From: Mesostigma viride
Lineage: Eukaryota; Streptophyta; Mesostigmatophyceae; Mesostigmatales; Mesostigmataceae
Length of the DNA stretch: 64,000 nt
Direction: 5' to 3'
Assembly: GCA_009746045.1 (NCBI GenBank)
Contig: RPFO01000418.1
Coordinates: 675,373 to 739,372, forward strand
Part shown: positions 29,511-39,045 of the stretch, one piece after another
Layout: each line of letters begins with the position of its first letter
Numbering within the stretch: the stretch's first letter is position 1
Made by a program: the position numbers and the translations under genes
Notes under the pieces: model-generated
Told to the model about the DNA's origin: nothing
What the model saw: only the letters and a program-made list of their open reading frames with translations
Database searches by the model: none

Positions 29511-30569
29511 TTACTTGGTTTGCTGGGCCTTGCCCAGCTTCTCCATCATCGTGGCGCTTTGCAGGGCCATCTTCATGGCCGGGTTGCTCACCAAGGAGGC
29601 ATCTTCCTTGAGAGCAAGGAGGTGGCCAGCCACCTTCCACCCTCCTGACCCCTGGCTCTCCACTAGGAGCATGGCTGCCACCACCCTCATGAGATACTCT
29701 ACCCCAGCCAACTCCCCGGCTGCCGGCCCCAACTCCTTGAAGAGTGTGTCCATGGCCAGGGCGATGTTCATGACCACCTTCCTGCTTTCCTGGTTCCTCC
29801 ACCCCCCTTGGCGAGTAGCCATGATCCAACTCTTTATCCCCCCTCCATTGTCGTTGGCATCCTCGAGCACCTCGGGGAGCACTCTCTCTTGCACCCTCCA
29901 ATTCACCACTTGTGCTCGAGTGGGCAGCGTCACCCCTTTGGTCTTTTTCGGCTTCCTGGAAGCCCCATCTGCCCCGGCCAGCGCATCCTTCAATTTCGTC
30001 AGGAAATCCTCTTCCTCGGACTCCTCCTCCTCCTCCTCTTCTTTGCCCGCCTGCCCCTGCTTGCCAATAATAGCCGCCAGCTCCAAGAGCTGCTCCCTCA
30101 CATCCCCCGCGGCCTTTCCCTTGCTCGGGGCTGGGCTTCCGACTTTTTTCGTCCCCTTTTTCGCCCCTTTCGTGGGCCGGCGTGGTGGCTGCATCTCCTC
30201 TTCGTCCGAGTCCGCCAAGTCCCGGGCGCTTTGGAGGGCTGCCACTAGCGCTTCGTTTGGGTCCGCTGCTGCCAGAATTTCAGGCCCGTCCACGTGGTCG
30301 ACCAGCAGTCCAACGACGGACTCCAGCTGGGCCGCAGACCACCGGCTGACAGTAGTTACCCAGTCGGTCCCGAGGACCGCCTCAAAGGCAGCGCACACTT
30401 CAGGCAGGCCCGAGCAAGTGGAGAGCTCCTGATGGAGCCTTTTCTTCTGCGTCGGCCAGCCTAGTCGGCCCTTTCCCGTCTGTTTAGTAGCTGTCGGCAC
30501 CTCGGGATTAGCTTTCGGTAATTGCTTCCCAGCACCTGTCGAACCTGGCTTCCGCCCGGGCTTCGGCAT
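29511..30569 (-). CDS. DIRS-type Gag-like protein, element 2
   Basis: 352 residues from the ATG at 30569 (MPKPGRKPGSTG). It is basic at the N terminus, with a Glu-rich run in the middle (KEEEEEEESEEED) and a conserved helical C-terminal half (VQERVLPEVLEDANDNGGG, RKVVMNIALAMDTLFKELG) shared with element 1. It is probably the particle-forming protein of the element. Confidence 0.8.
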   Translation of the reverse strand: MPKPGRKPGSTGAGKQLPKANPEVPTATKQTGKGRLGWPTQKKRLHQELSTCSGLPEVCAAFEAVLGTDWVTTVSRWSAAQLESVVGLLVDHVDGPEILAAADPNEALVAALQSARDLADSDEEEMQPPRRPTKGAKKGTKKVGSPAPSKGKAAGDVREQLLELAAIIGKQGQAGKEEEEEEESEEEDFLTKLKDALAGADGASRKPKKTKGVTLPTRAQVVNWRVQERVLPEVLEDANDNGGGIKSWIMATRQGGWRNQESRKVVMNIALAMDTLFKELGPAAGELAGVEYLMRVVAAMLLVESQGSGGWKVAGHLLALKEDASLVSNPAMKMALQSATMMEKLGKAQQTK

Positions 30570-30640
30570 CCCAGCCGCTTTGCAGAAAGGAATTCTGGGC
30601 GTCAGCTACGCTGCCCCTGACCCCTGTCGCCGCCTTCGTT

Positions 30641-31020
30641 AAAACAAAAGAGACCGCCATGAGCTAGGTGAGCAAGCTTTTATCGTGTTTCAAGGCCAAC
30701 GGCTCTCTACCAACGGCCAGATCCGGCAACGGCCTCTAAACAGTTTTAGCCGTCAAGTTTTACTTCAGATATTGCCTGTTGCAAACCCGTCCGCAATCAC
30801 AGATCTGCTAGGAGAACCTAGACGCAAAAATCCGTCGTCAAGGTACTCAGCACACCGTCAAGGTATGGGCCGCAACAATTAGGCCATATCTTCCGTAATA
30901 CTCGTACACTAGAAGCCTAATCAACCTTATTACGATCACATCACCCAGCTCTATTTCACCTAGCATCAGCGGCTCCCCTTCCGTATCACTATAAAGAAAC
31001 TATGTTCAGAGAACCCCGAT
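30641..31020 (-). repeat. Split direct repeat (long), outer copy, element 2
   Basis: Right terminus of element 2, partner of 25798-26177. Noncoding; the small frame inside it (30685-30882) is repeated in the other copy and is not a credible gene. Confidence 0.88.
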
Positions 31021-31026
31021 TTATCC

Positions 31027-32706
31027 ATGGCTTCATCTTCCGGCGCCCAAATGATGATGCTTAAGGCTCGCGGTCCCCAGGACATCGCGACCATTGGCAA
31101 CCCCGAGGTAACTTTTTTCAAGTCCGTGTTTCCTAGGCACACCAACTATGCATGGGAGGACCTCGAAATTACGCAATCAACCGGGTCCTCTGGGTACGGT
31201 CAGAACTTGGAGTTCAAGATGTCTCGCGTGGGAGACCTCATCACTAAGATGATGTTAGTCATAAACATGTCCGCTGTTCCTGGATGGGACGGTTCTTTCG
31301 CCCCTTTCATCTGGGACTTCCCTCGCGCGCTGATCGAGTACGTCGAGTTTATAGTTGGAGGATACATGATTGAACGAATCACGGGTGACATGCTCCATAT
31401 CTGGGACGTCATTAATCGCCCGGATTACGCCAGTTGGGTAGAAAACATGCCAACTAGTCACGGAGGCAGCGTCAAGTTTAACAAGGCTGGAAAGATGACC
31501 GAGTTCTTCGACGGCAGGTCTCCTCAGTACATTTACATCCCTCTCGAGTTCGCGTTCACGTGCGAGCCGGGCACTTGTTTCCCCATGATTGCTTTGTCTT
31601 TCCACGAAGTCCGCGTGAAGGTAAAGTTTGCCACGGCCGACAAGATCTTCACTAGCTACTCAAAGTCCGACCCAGTTTACGACACAGTCCCCGGAGTGAT
31701 CGGAGCGACCGTAAAGTCAAGTCTGAACACCTCTGCAACCCCTGACTACAACTTGATCCGTTCCATTATCCGGTCGAGGTATTTGGACCAGTCATATGGT
31801 AACCAAATGGCGCAGCTCATCTCGGAGACCGGAGATCGCAAGTGGGTTAAGCACGTGATCGAGAACGCAATGTATACCGACAAGATTACAAACGTGTTAG
31901 CTACTGCCACTCCTCCCAACGGGACTTCTGACGGAAAGCTGGAGATTTCTTTCGAGATCGCCGACTACAATTCGGCGACGGGGACGACTCGGAAGTTTGT
32001 TATCACCGATTCGATGATTCCTCCCGCCGAAAAGTTTGTGCCTATGTTTACTTCCGTCGCCCCAAATCAGCGTCAGGTGTGGGCTAGCAACCCACCCACG
32101 TTCACAACTCGACTTGTCGGTCGGTATGTCTTTTTGGACGACTACGAGAGGCAACAGTTTGCCAGTGAGTCGCATGAGTTTCTGATGACTGAGAACCAGT
32201 TGCACACTCAGTATGTGGGCGGGCAAGAGCAGGTGACGATCGACCTCAAGTTCAACCATCCCGTAAAGGAGCTGCTGTTTTTCTATCGACCTGACAACTG
32301 GGCAGAGCCCGAGACAACGGTAAAGGGCTACTATAAGGGCTATTGGTCGTTTCGCAACCCGAACAGCAGCTTTGGAGAGGGGCACCTCTTCCGTTCCGCG
32401 AATCTCATTTTGAACTCCCAAAATATGTACGGAGACGGCAAGGATCCTGTTTACTTTTCATACGTGATCCCAACCCAGTTCCATAAGCGCGTTGACTCGG
32501 ATCACAACATTTACATCATCCCCTTTTGTTTGGACCCTGGCAGCTGCAAGCCTACCGGTTCCGTGAATATGTCTCGTTTGGACGATGTGAAGTTGGTCCT
32601 GACTGGTCTCGGCGGCGTGCCACCTGGTACCATTCACGTCTATGCTCGGAACTTCAACTTGCTTTCTATCCAGTCCGGCATGGGAGGCAAGCGTTACGCG
32701 TCGTAA
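31027..32706 (+). CDS. MCP: Major capsid protein 2 (double jelly roll)
   Basis: 559 residues, intact. N-terminal capsid pattern MLKARGPQDIATIGNPEVTF then FKSVFPRHTNYAWEDLEI; EFIVGGYMIERITGDMLHIWD; PMIALSFHEVRVKVKF at the end of the first jelly roll. About 130 residues that MCP4 lacks precede the second jelly roll (GRYVFLDDYERQQF, FNHPVKELLFFYRP, YFSYVIPTQFHKRV). It ends in the family tail IHVYARNFNLLSI...GMGGKRYAS. Its promoter is now 5.3 kb away because element 2 sits in the leader, so expression may be abolished or driven by the element. Confidence 0.95.
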   Translation: MASSSGAQMMMLKARGPQDIATIGNPEVTFFKSVFPRHTNYAWEDLEITQSTGSSGYGQNLEFKMSRVGDLITKMMLVINMSAVPGWDGSFAPFIWDFPRALIEYVEFIVGGYMIERITGDMLHIWDVINRPDYASWVENMPTSHGGSVKFNKAGKMTEFFDGRSPQYIYIPLEFAFTCEPGTCFPMIALSFHEVRVKVKFATADKIFTSYSKSDPVYDTVPGVIGATVKSSLNTSATPDYNLIRSIIRSRYLDQSYGNQMAQLISETGDRKWVKHVIENAMYTDKITNVLATATPPNGTSDGKLEISFEIADYNSATGTTRKFVITDSMIPPAEKFVPMFTSVAPNQRQVWASNPPTFTTRLVGRYVFLDDYERQQFASESHEFLMTENQLHTQYVGGQEQVTIDLKFNHPVKELLFFYRPDNWAEPETTVKGYYKGYWSFRNPNSSFGEGHLFRSANLILNSQNMYGDGKDPVYFSYVIPTQFHKRVDSDHNIYIIPFCLDPGSCKPTGSVNMSRLDDVKLVLTGLGGVPPGTIHVYARNFNLLSIQSGMGGKRYAS

Positions 32707-32720
32707 AAAAAAAAAAGACT

Positions 32721-32731
32721 GTATTATATTA
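32721..32731 (+). promoter_or_regulatory. TATA-like late promoter motif of MCP3
   Basis: gtattatatta, ending 17 bases before the MCP3 ATG. Very similar sequences precede MCP4 (agtatatca) and the fibre gene (gtattatatcaac). Confidence 0.45.
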
Positions 32732-32747
32732 GAATCTACACCAAACC

Positions 32748-35700
32748 ATGTCTTCGTGCGCAGTTATGTGGATCCGTAGCAAGGGAAGTCAAGATGTGAT
32801 GTTGGTCGTGGACCCAGAGATCACTTTTTGGAAGTCCACGTGGAGCCGTCATACGAACTACGCGATGGAGGATGCCGAGATCACTCAAACTGCGGGTGTT
32901 GTGACGTACGGCCAGCTTATCGAGTTCAAAATCCCGCGCTCCGGAGACCTTCTTCACAAGGTCATGCTTTACTTGGACGTCGAGGAGTTTCCGAATCTAA
33001 AGTACTCTCCTTTTGCAAAGGACTTTGCGCGCATCCTCATCAAGTACGTTGAGCTTGTGATTGGCGGGTTTAGCATCGAGCGGCTTACCGGTGATTTCTT
33101 GCACGTGATGGACATCCTGTCGCGCAAGAGTCACAAGAGTAGCGTTGATAACTTGCCAACCAACCACGGTGGTAGCGTTAAGTTTGACGAGTTTGGCGAT
33201 GTGTATGAGTATTGCAACGGTACCCGGCGGCAGCACATTTACATCCCTATCGAGTTTGCTTTTACAATGGACCCTGGCCTGGCCCTTCCTATGATCGCGA
33301 TTCAGCATCACGATGTGGTAATTCGCGTCCAATTCGCCGACCCTGATGACATTTTCACGTATTACGCAAACGATTTCCCCGTAGACACCGCGACCAGCGC
33401 TCCGATCGACTACTCCAAGTTCCCTTATAACCAGACTACCGCGGACAACGCAGCTGCTGGGTACTGGGACTTCGACGGTGACCTAGACAACACTGGCAGT
33501 CGTCAGCCGACTGCTCTGATGCCCAAGTTCCAGCTGTTTAATTATACTAATAGCGAGAACGCGATAAAGTCGTCTGGGGGCGTCTACGGCGCCACTTCTA
33601 ATCACGCAATGGTTGATCTGAGTGATGCCGGGTTTAACGGTGGGGACGATACTTTCACCGTTGCGACAACGGTTACTTGTCCAGCAACCAATCAGCAGGG
33701 TGTCGGGCAGAACATCTTGACGTACGGAAGTGCCACGGACAACATTTCACTCCAGACCGGGTCGTCCGGAGACTTGAAGCTGTGGGTCGAGACGGGCGGG
33801 GTTAGGACTCAGATGGAGACCTTTCCTCAGGACCAACTTTACATCGGAGACGGCCAGAGCCACGCGCTCGTGCTCACCCGCGTCGAGACGATCACGGCCG
33901 GTTCAGTCCCTGGTACAGTTCCCGGGCGATGGGAGTTTGCGGGCGGATCGCCTGCAAACACCGGTACCGGGTCAGCGGCTGCCCAGGTGATCGGTTCTCA
34001 AGTTTCGATCGCCGGCGGCGAGATCGTATGGTCGAATACGGCTGCTGATTACACGACAGCGGTGAACTCTCATGACCGAGTCCAGATTCCTCTGACAGAC
34101 GGGGATAAGACTGGCTTGAACCTTTTTTCAGTCTCGTTCGAGTTCTATTTGTCAAGTGCCGCTCTTAACTCAAACCCCATTCCCTTGTTCAATATTGGCC
34201 CGGCGACAACGTCCGACATGGCCGCAAACCGCAAGAACAGGATGTCTCTCTACCTCTCACCTAATGCAACTGAGATGTACATCGTGACTCAGGGCGATAA
34301 TGCAACCACGGACCGTAGGATGCGCGTTAACGTTTCTGCCGTTTCGTTGAACGCGTGGCACACGTTTACGGTCACTCGTCTACCATATCCGAAGTTCGGC
34401 ACCTCTACTGGTACTTCTGCCCAGAGCATCAACTCCGTGGGTATTTTCATCGACGGCGTTCAGTGCCCGCTTCTGCTAATTGATGGTTCTTTGGGCGGTT
34501 TTGAGGCAAGCGCTGTTTTTGGAAACATCCTCACTTTCGGTCCTAGCGGGATCAGTGGTGTTGCATATTCCCCGAAGACAAAGCTCAAGATCCGCGGTGT
34601 GGATTTCTGGAACGGCCACTATCGCAATAACAACGACGTCTATCAGCTGTATGTTGATGGGCAGAATAAGGAGATCCATCCTCTGTGGCCAAAGATGTCA
34701 CAGCCAACGATTGTTGACAAGAAGCTGTATCTCGGTAACAGTCCCGACACTGCAACCACGTTTGCGGCTAAGAACAATGTCAAGTGGGAGTACGTCTGGT
34801 TCTACAATCTGGCGGTCACGCCTAACGATATCGGTGCGACTTCAGGCGTGGTTTCCAGCTCGGCACGCTTGCCAGTCGTTCGGCAGATTTTCGCTCTCCA
34901 ACCCACGACGATGTTCGCAGCCACCAAGGGGTCGGACGTAGTTACCAACAACGGAGCGTATTGGGCGAACCTGGTTGACACGCAAGGGACGTCGCGTTTC
35001 TCTGTGGACACATGGACAACGGGAACGGGCGGTATCCTGACTGCGGCAGTCGTCCGTGTTAAGGCGCTCGGAAATGGCGATCTTTTTGGCAATTCAGGTG
35101 ACTGGGTTATCGCTATCGACTCTTTCAAGATTCCTCAATCCATTAACTACACCGTCGGAGAGTCTCAGGTGTTTGTTCATCCGCGTGCAGGATGGATTGC
35201 TAGGCCGCCAAAGTTCGAGTGCAAGCTGGTGGCCCGGTTTTTCTACCTTGACGACTTTGAGAGGAAGCAGTTTGCTCTTAACGGTCACGAGTACCTTATA
35301 ACGGAAACGCAGTACTTCCAGCAGCACGTCGGGGGGGAGAACGAGGTCGACCTCGACCTTCGTTTTAACCATCCCGTGAAGGAACTTTTGTTCTGGTATA
35401 AGCCTGCGGATTTGTCTTTTGTGGCAAACAAGTTCCGCTCCGACGCGGATTTCGGATACAACGCGTATTGGAAGTTTTACAATGACAATAGCGAGTTCGG
35501 AGACGGACACCTTTTCACCCGGGCGAACTTGTATATGAACTCGCAGAGCCTTTACGGAGATGGTCGCGATCCTATTTATTTCTCTTACCTCGTCCCCGCC
35601 GATTTCCATACGCGCGTGGAGAAGAACTCCCGCGTGTACTGCATCCCGTTTTGTTTGAGGCCGGAGTCGTGGAAGCCGTCAGGGAGCGTCAACATGTCCC

Positions 35701-35845
35701 GCCTAGATAGCGTGAAGCTGGCTCTTAAGGGGCTAGGGTCTTCCTCTAAGGGAGGAATCCCGCCGGCACTATCGACGTATATGCGCGTAGTTTCAACCTT
35801 GTTCGAATTCAGTCTGGTATGGGAGGCAAGCGGTTCGCCTCGTAA
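32748..35845 (+). CDS. MCP: Major capsid protein 3 with a ~600-residue insertion (frameshifted near its end)
   Basis: The first jelly roll (residues 1-204: FWKSTWSRHTNYAMEDAEI, ELVIGGFSIERLTGDFLHVMD, PMIAIQHHDVVIRVQF) and second jelly roll (from ~805: VARFFYLDDFERKQF, FNHPVKELLFWYKP, YFSYLVPADFHTRV) are separated by about 600 residues. The insert resembles concanavalin/LamG-like sandwich domains (FSVSFEFYLSSAALNSNPIP, WHTFTVTRLPYPKFGTSTG, IRGVDFWNGHYRNNNDVYQL). Such inserts normally project from the capsomer surface. The frame as given slips at CCC near 35761 and runs to 35960 with a foreign tail. Adding one C restores the common ...GMGGKRFAS end and a stop at 35845 (1033 codons). Confidence 0.92.
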
Positions 35846-35884
35846 TTGCATGCTTAACTCAGTAATAAAAATTCTTTCCATTCA

Positions 35885-35896
35885 TATAAGTATATC
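35885..35896 (+). promoter_or_regulatory. TATA-like late promoter motif of MCP4
   Basis: ataagtatatca, seven bases before the MCP4 ATG, lying between the repaired MCP3 stop and the MCP4 start. Confidence 0.45.
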
Positions 35897-35902
35897 AACA
35901 CG

Positions 35903-37279
35903 ATGTCGGGCTGCCCTGTCCTTATTTTGCGAGCCAAGGGTCCTCAGGACGCTTCCTTGACGGTCGCGCCCACGAAGACGTTTTTTAAGGCTATCTATCC
36001 TCGCCACACTAATTTTTCGTTCGAAGACATGGAGGTTGTTTCCGTCGCTGGAAACCAGGGGTTCGGGCGTGAAGTGACTTTTCAGCTCCCAAAGAGCGGC
36101 GATCTTGTCACCCGCGCGTTTCTGTACATGGAAATCCCTCCCATCATCGAATGGGGCAATCCAGAATTTGGGAAGGCTTGGTGGAAGATCTTTGACCCGT
36201 TTCTAGACGACATTGCTCGTATCATGATCAAAAAGATCGAGTTCAAGGTTGGCGGGACAACCATCGAAGAAATGACGGGAGAGTTTATGCACGTGTACGA
36301 CCAGCTTAGCCGTGACCCTTCCACTTCTTACGTCGACAACACTCCGACGCGCCACGGCGGCACTATCCTCGTGGACAACGGAGGACAGACTGGAATGACC
36401 AAGTCGCACATCTACGTCCCTCTCCAGTTTTCATTCTGTCTGGAGGACGGCATGGCTTTTCCCATGATCGCCCTTCAGTACCACGATGCCAAGATTGTCG
36501 TGACTCTTAACACGAAGGAAGCCATTTTCACCCAGGTTGTTGGTGGGCCTAACTATCCAGGGACGAGTTTAGCAAAGGGCGTAGTCTCGTGGGACCATCC
36601 GACATTGGAGGCCTGGGATATCGCGAGGCATGATGAACGCTATGCCAGACATCACAAAGTTGCGCCTTTTGTGCCGGTTTGTTTACCTGACGACTTTGAA
36701 CGCAAGCAGTTCGCAGAGGAAAAGCACCAGTATCTTATCACAGAGACTCAGCACTACTCCCACTACGTTAGCGAGGGATCTGGTCTAGAGACCATCGGCC
36801 TCTCGTTTAGCCATCCAGTGAAGGAGTTGATCTTCTACTACAAGGCCGATAACCGTATGATCGACCCTGCGCTGGCAACGGACCCCACTGCCGCGTATTG
36901 GAACTTTACCAACAAGAATAGCAAGTTTGGAGACGGTCATCTTTTTGAGCGTTGCAACTTGTCTCTCAACTCGCAACAGATGTTTGGAGAAGGCCGTGAC
37001 CCCATTTACTTCAGTTATGTCCTTCCTTTGCAATTCCACACTCGTCTTCCGAGCAACAAGCACGTATACGTGATCCCCTTTGCTCTGGAGCCTGAAAACT
37101 GGAAGCCAACGGGATCTCTGAACTTTAGTCGCATGGACACCGTAAAACTGTTGCTGCTAGGCCTTCAGAAGAACAGCGTGACACATCGACTCCCGAAGGG
37201 CGTCATCGAGATTTACGCCCGGTCTTTCAATGTCCTTGCAATCAGTTCTGGGATGGGAGGAAAGCGTTTTGCTTCGTAA
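35903..37279 (+). CDS. MCP: Major capsid protein 4 (double jelly roll, shortest copy)
   Basis: 458 residues, intact, with the usual size for the family. Motifs: TKTFFKAIYPRHTNFSFEDME, IEFKVGGTTIEEMTGEFMHV, PMIALQYHDAKIVVTL, LPDDFERKQFAEEKHQY, FSHPVKELIFYYKAD, YFSYVLPLQFHTRL, PTGSLNFSRMDTVKLLL and the terminal SGMGGKRFAS. As the plainest copy it is the best candidate for the bulk capsomer protein, although abundance cannot be read from sequence. Confidence 0.95.
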   Translation: MSGCPVLILRAKGPQDASLTVAPTKTFFKAIYPRHTNFSFEDMEVVSVAGNQGFGREVTFQLPKSGDLVTRAFLYMEIPPIIEWGNPEFGKAWWKIFDPFLDDIARIMIKKIEFKVGGTTIEEMTGEFMHVYDQLSRDPSTSYVDNTPTRHGGTILVDNGGQTGMTKSHIYVPLQFSFCLEDGMAFPMIALQYHDAKIVVTLNTKEAIFTQVVGGPNYPGTSLAKGVVSWDHPTLEAWDIARHDERYARHHKVAPFVPVCLPDDFERKQFAEEKHQYLITETQHYSHYVSEGSGLETIGLSFSHPVKELIFYYKADNRMIDPALATDPTAAYWNFTNKNSKFGDGHLFERCNLSLNSQQMFGEGRDPIYFSYVLPLQFHTRLPSNKHVYVIPFALEPENWKPTGSLNFSRMDTVKLLLLGLQKNSVTHRLPKGVIEIYARSFNVLAISSGMGGKRFAS

Positions 37280-37304
37280 ATGTTTTATTTATCAACATGT
37301 ATAC

Positions 37305-37610
37305 ATGGACAGGAGGCCAAAAAAGATCGATCAATCTTCTGTGTTGGTCGTTAAAAAACCTTTGATAACCCATGTTGGTCGTCTTCCACCAGAAACGCCT
37401 CCAGCTTCCAAAGAAGAGTTAAAGCCGCGACGAGAAGTGTTCGAAATGATCACATGTCCTTCTTGTCAATCCCAGATCGCTCTGCGTCCAGTTTCTTCAC
37501 CCGAGTATTCACGGCCTTTTTCGGGCCCATCATCTCGTCGTCGGAATCGCTCGCGTAATCTTTGTTATAATTCAGCCTCGCGTAGTTCCAAAATCGGGAA
37601 GACCCGATAG
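37305..37610 (+). CDS. Possible small basic protein
   Basis: 101 codons from the ATG at 37305 (MDRRPKKIDQ), preceded by ttttatttatca. It contains one CPSC pair near residue 51 and an Arg/Ser-rich tail. The first half is free of other genes, but the last 160 bp are antisense to the end of the packaging ATPase, and the Arg/Ser-rich tail there may be a shadow effect. The true protein could be shorter. Confidence 0.35.
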   Translation: MDRRPKKIDQSSVLVVKKPLITHVGRLPPETPPASKEELKPRREVFEMITCPSCQSQIALRPVSSPEYSRPFSGPSSRRRNRSRNLCYNSASRSSKIGKTR

Positions 37611-38265
37611 TAAACCGGTCGTGTGGGACAGCCTTGTACCAAAAAATGACGTCTTCAATACGATTTGACTCGCTTGTATGATCCACGACCAAGCATTCGT
37701 AATTGCGAGTGCATTGGTCCAAGATCTCACAAAACGCCTCAAAGGTAGGAATGACGCCGAAATAATTGCGATAGAGGCGTTCTCTGTTCATTATAATGTT
37801 TTCGCGGAGAGCAAACACGTAATCGATGTTGCTTCGAATATCCGGAGTCACGTCCATACTGTACTGGCTGATGAACAGCAGAAAAATCTTATAGTGCCGA
37901 CCGTTTAACGCGATTTCACGCATGCACGGGTCGCGCATTACGCTTCGGTCATAAACGCAATCATCCATGATAACGAAACAGTTTTGAGCTTTGCCGAGTT
38001 TGCAAAGTTTTTTTTGGTTTTTGATCAGCGCTCGTAGTGCCGGTTTATTAAAGGATTCGTACACAAAGAGTTCGGGGACGAATTTTTGCCAATGCCGATT
38101 TGAACCTTCGGTCCCTGACATAACGATCCCCGAAGGTATGTCACGCTTGTGGTACATTATGTCCGTCGCGAGCGTTGTTTTACCCCCGCCTCGCTTTGAA
38201 ACGATGCATACTACTTTGTCATTGCCCATTTTAGATGGGTCGAATTTCTTCAACTGAAGATCCAT
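37450..38265 (-). CDS. A32-type DNA packaging ATPase
   Basis: 271 residues, intact. Walker A SKRGGGKTTLATD at residues ~23-35; Walker B CFVIMDDCVYD at ~90-100; then NGRHYKIFLLFISQYSMDV with the sensor region and DIRSNIDYVFALREN. These belong to the FtsK/HerA-type ATPase family that pumps genomes into NCLDV capsids. The C-terminal ~40 residues are acidic then basic (SDSDDEMMGPKK). It is convergent with MCP4 and next to the capsid cluster, consistent with a morphogenesis block. Confidence 0.95.
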   Translation of the reverse strand: MDLQLKKFDPSKMGNDKVVCIVSKRGGGKTTLATDIMYHKRDIPSGIVMSGTEGSNRHWQKFVPELFVYESFNKPALRALIKNQKKLCKLGKAQNCFVIMDDCVYDRSVMRDPCMREIALNGRHYKIFLLFISQYSMDVTPDIRSNIDYVFALRENIIMNRERLYRNYFGVIPTFEAFCEILDQCTRNYECLVVDHTSESNRIEDVIFWYKAVPHDRFTIGSSRFWNYARLNYNKDYASDSDDEMMGPKKAVNTRVKKLDAERSGIDKKDM

Positions 38266-38334
38266 GTCCCAAACGTGCTATATCATGACATGAACAAAAT
38301 CAAACTAGTTTCAGACGAGCTAGGTCTTACATTT

Positions 38335-39045
38335 CTAAATGCGCACAATAATGTCCTGATCGTAACGATAAAATGACACGTTTAAACCGCTCGAAAGCGC
38401 AGTTCGCATCCATTCTCTTTGGTGCCATTCCTCCGCGTTGTCTTTTGATGTTTCGTCACGCGTTTTGTTGTACTTTCTAGCGAATTCGTCTTGAAGCATT
38501 GTGAATTTTTTAATAATTGCATTAGAAATCCGTTTAGTTTGAGACCGCAAAAGTAACAAAAGTCGAGGAGATAAAGACATCACGAACACTCCGTCGTGAT
38601 TAAACACCATGTGAGAGATGTTCTCAGTCTTCGCGTCGTTCACCAATATTCCTACATCTGTGTCGCTCGGACTCGACAAGGAACAATCTGTCATGCCGCA
38701 CTTCTGAGGGTGCGTGTGCCACTCAAATGTTCCGTGCGGTATCTCCACGTCATTCGAGTGACCAAAAGGAGTCGTTGTAAACCGATGTAGAACGCCTTGC
38801 GAGTCAGGAACAAATGTCCCTCCGATTTCTTTTCCCGATTGTAAACTCGAACGTATGAACTGAACATCCGATTTTGAAACTACAAAAACATTACGCGAGT
38901 TACCGGAAATTATTTTTCGACCGTCCGGTAACATTTGAACTGGCAGAAGCTCTCCTGCACGAGGCATTACAACGTATAGATTCTGCGGACATTTTATAAC
39001 GTTAAAAACCGTCGTCGACGACGTCCGCCTCTTCGTCCTCGTCAT
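38335..39045 (-). CDS. JAMM/MPN-like metalloprotein
   Basis: 236 residues from the ATG at 39045. The MPN+ (JAMM) zinc-peptidase ligand pattern is complete by eye: Glu in GKEIGGTFVPD, then HTHP in FEWHTHPQKC, and SPSD after a ten-residue gap. In cells this fold removes ubiquitin or processes other isopeptide-linked tags. NCLDV genomes sometimes carry JAB-domain proteins. The C-terminal ~80 residues are helical and charged. The 5' end overlaps the tail of the upstream gene by 44 bp. Confidence 0.72.
   Translation of the reverse strand: MTRTKRRTSSTTVFNVIKCPQNLYVVMPRAGELLPVQMLPDGRKIISGNSRNVFVVSKSDVQFIRSSLQSGKEIGGTFVPDSQGVLHRFTTTPFGHSNDVEIPHGTFEWHTHPQKCGMTDCSLSSPSDTDVGILVNDAKTENISHMVFNHDGVFVMSLSPRLLLLLRSQTKRISNAIIKKFTMLQDEFARKYNKTRDETSKDNAEEWHQREWMRTALSSGLNVSFYRYDQDIIVRI

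Larger units (their letters stand above)
25705..31020 (-). mobile_element. DIRS/PAT-type tyrosine-recombinase retrotransposon, copy 2
   Basis: A 5316-bp element, same orientation and layout as element 1: Gag-like ORF, pol with RT, RNase H and tyrosine recombinase, and split direct repeats. It is a different family: proteins are clearly homologous but differ at many positions, and the long repeats are unrelated. It is inserted between the promoter and the start codon of MCP2, leaving only 6 viral bases before the ATG. No target duplication is visible. The outer short repeat has lost about 73 bp internally. Confidence 0.9.

Noticed and set aside
32748-35960. Capsid protein 3 ending at 35960 with a unique tail overlapping MCP4
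   Set aside because: One frame over, the bases encode the capsid C-terminal end shared with MCP2 and MCP4 and a stop at 35845, so the long tail is a frameshift artefact.
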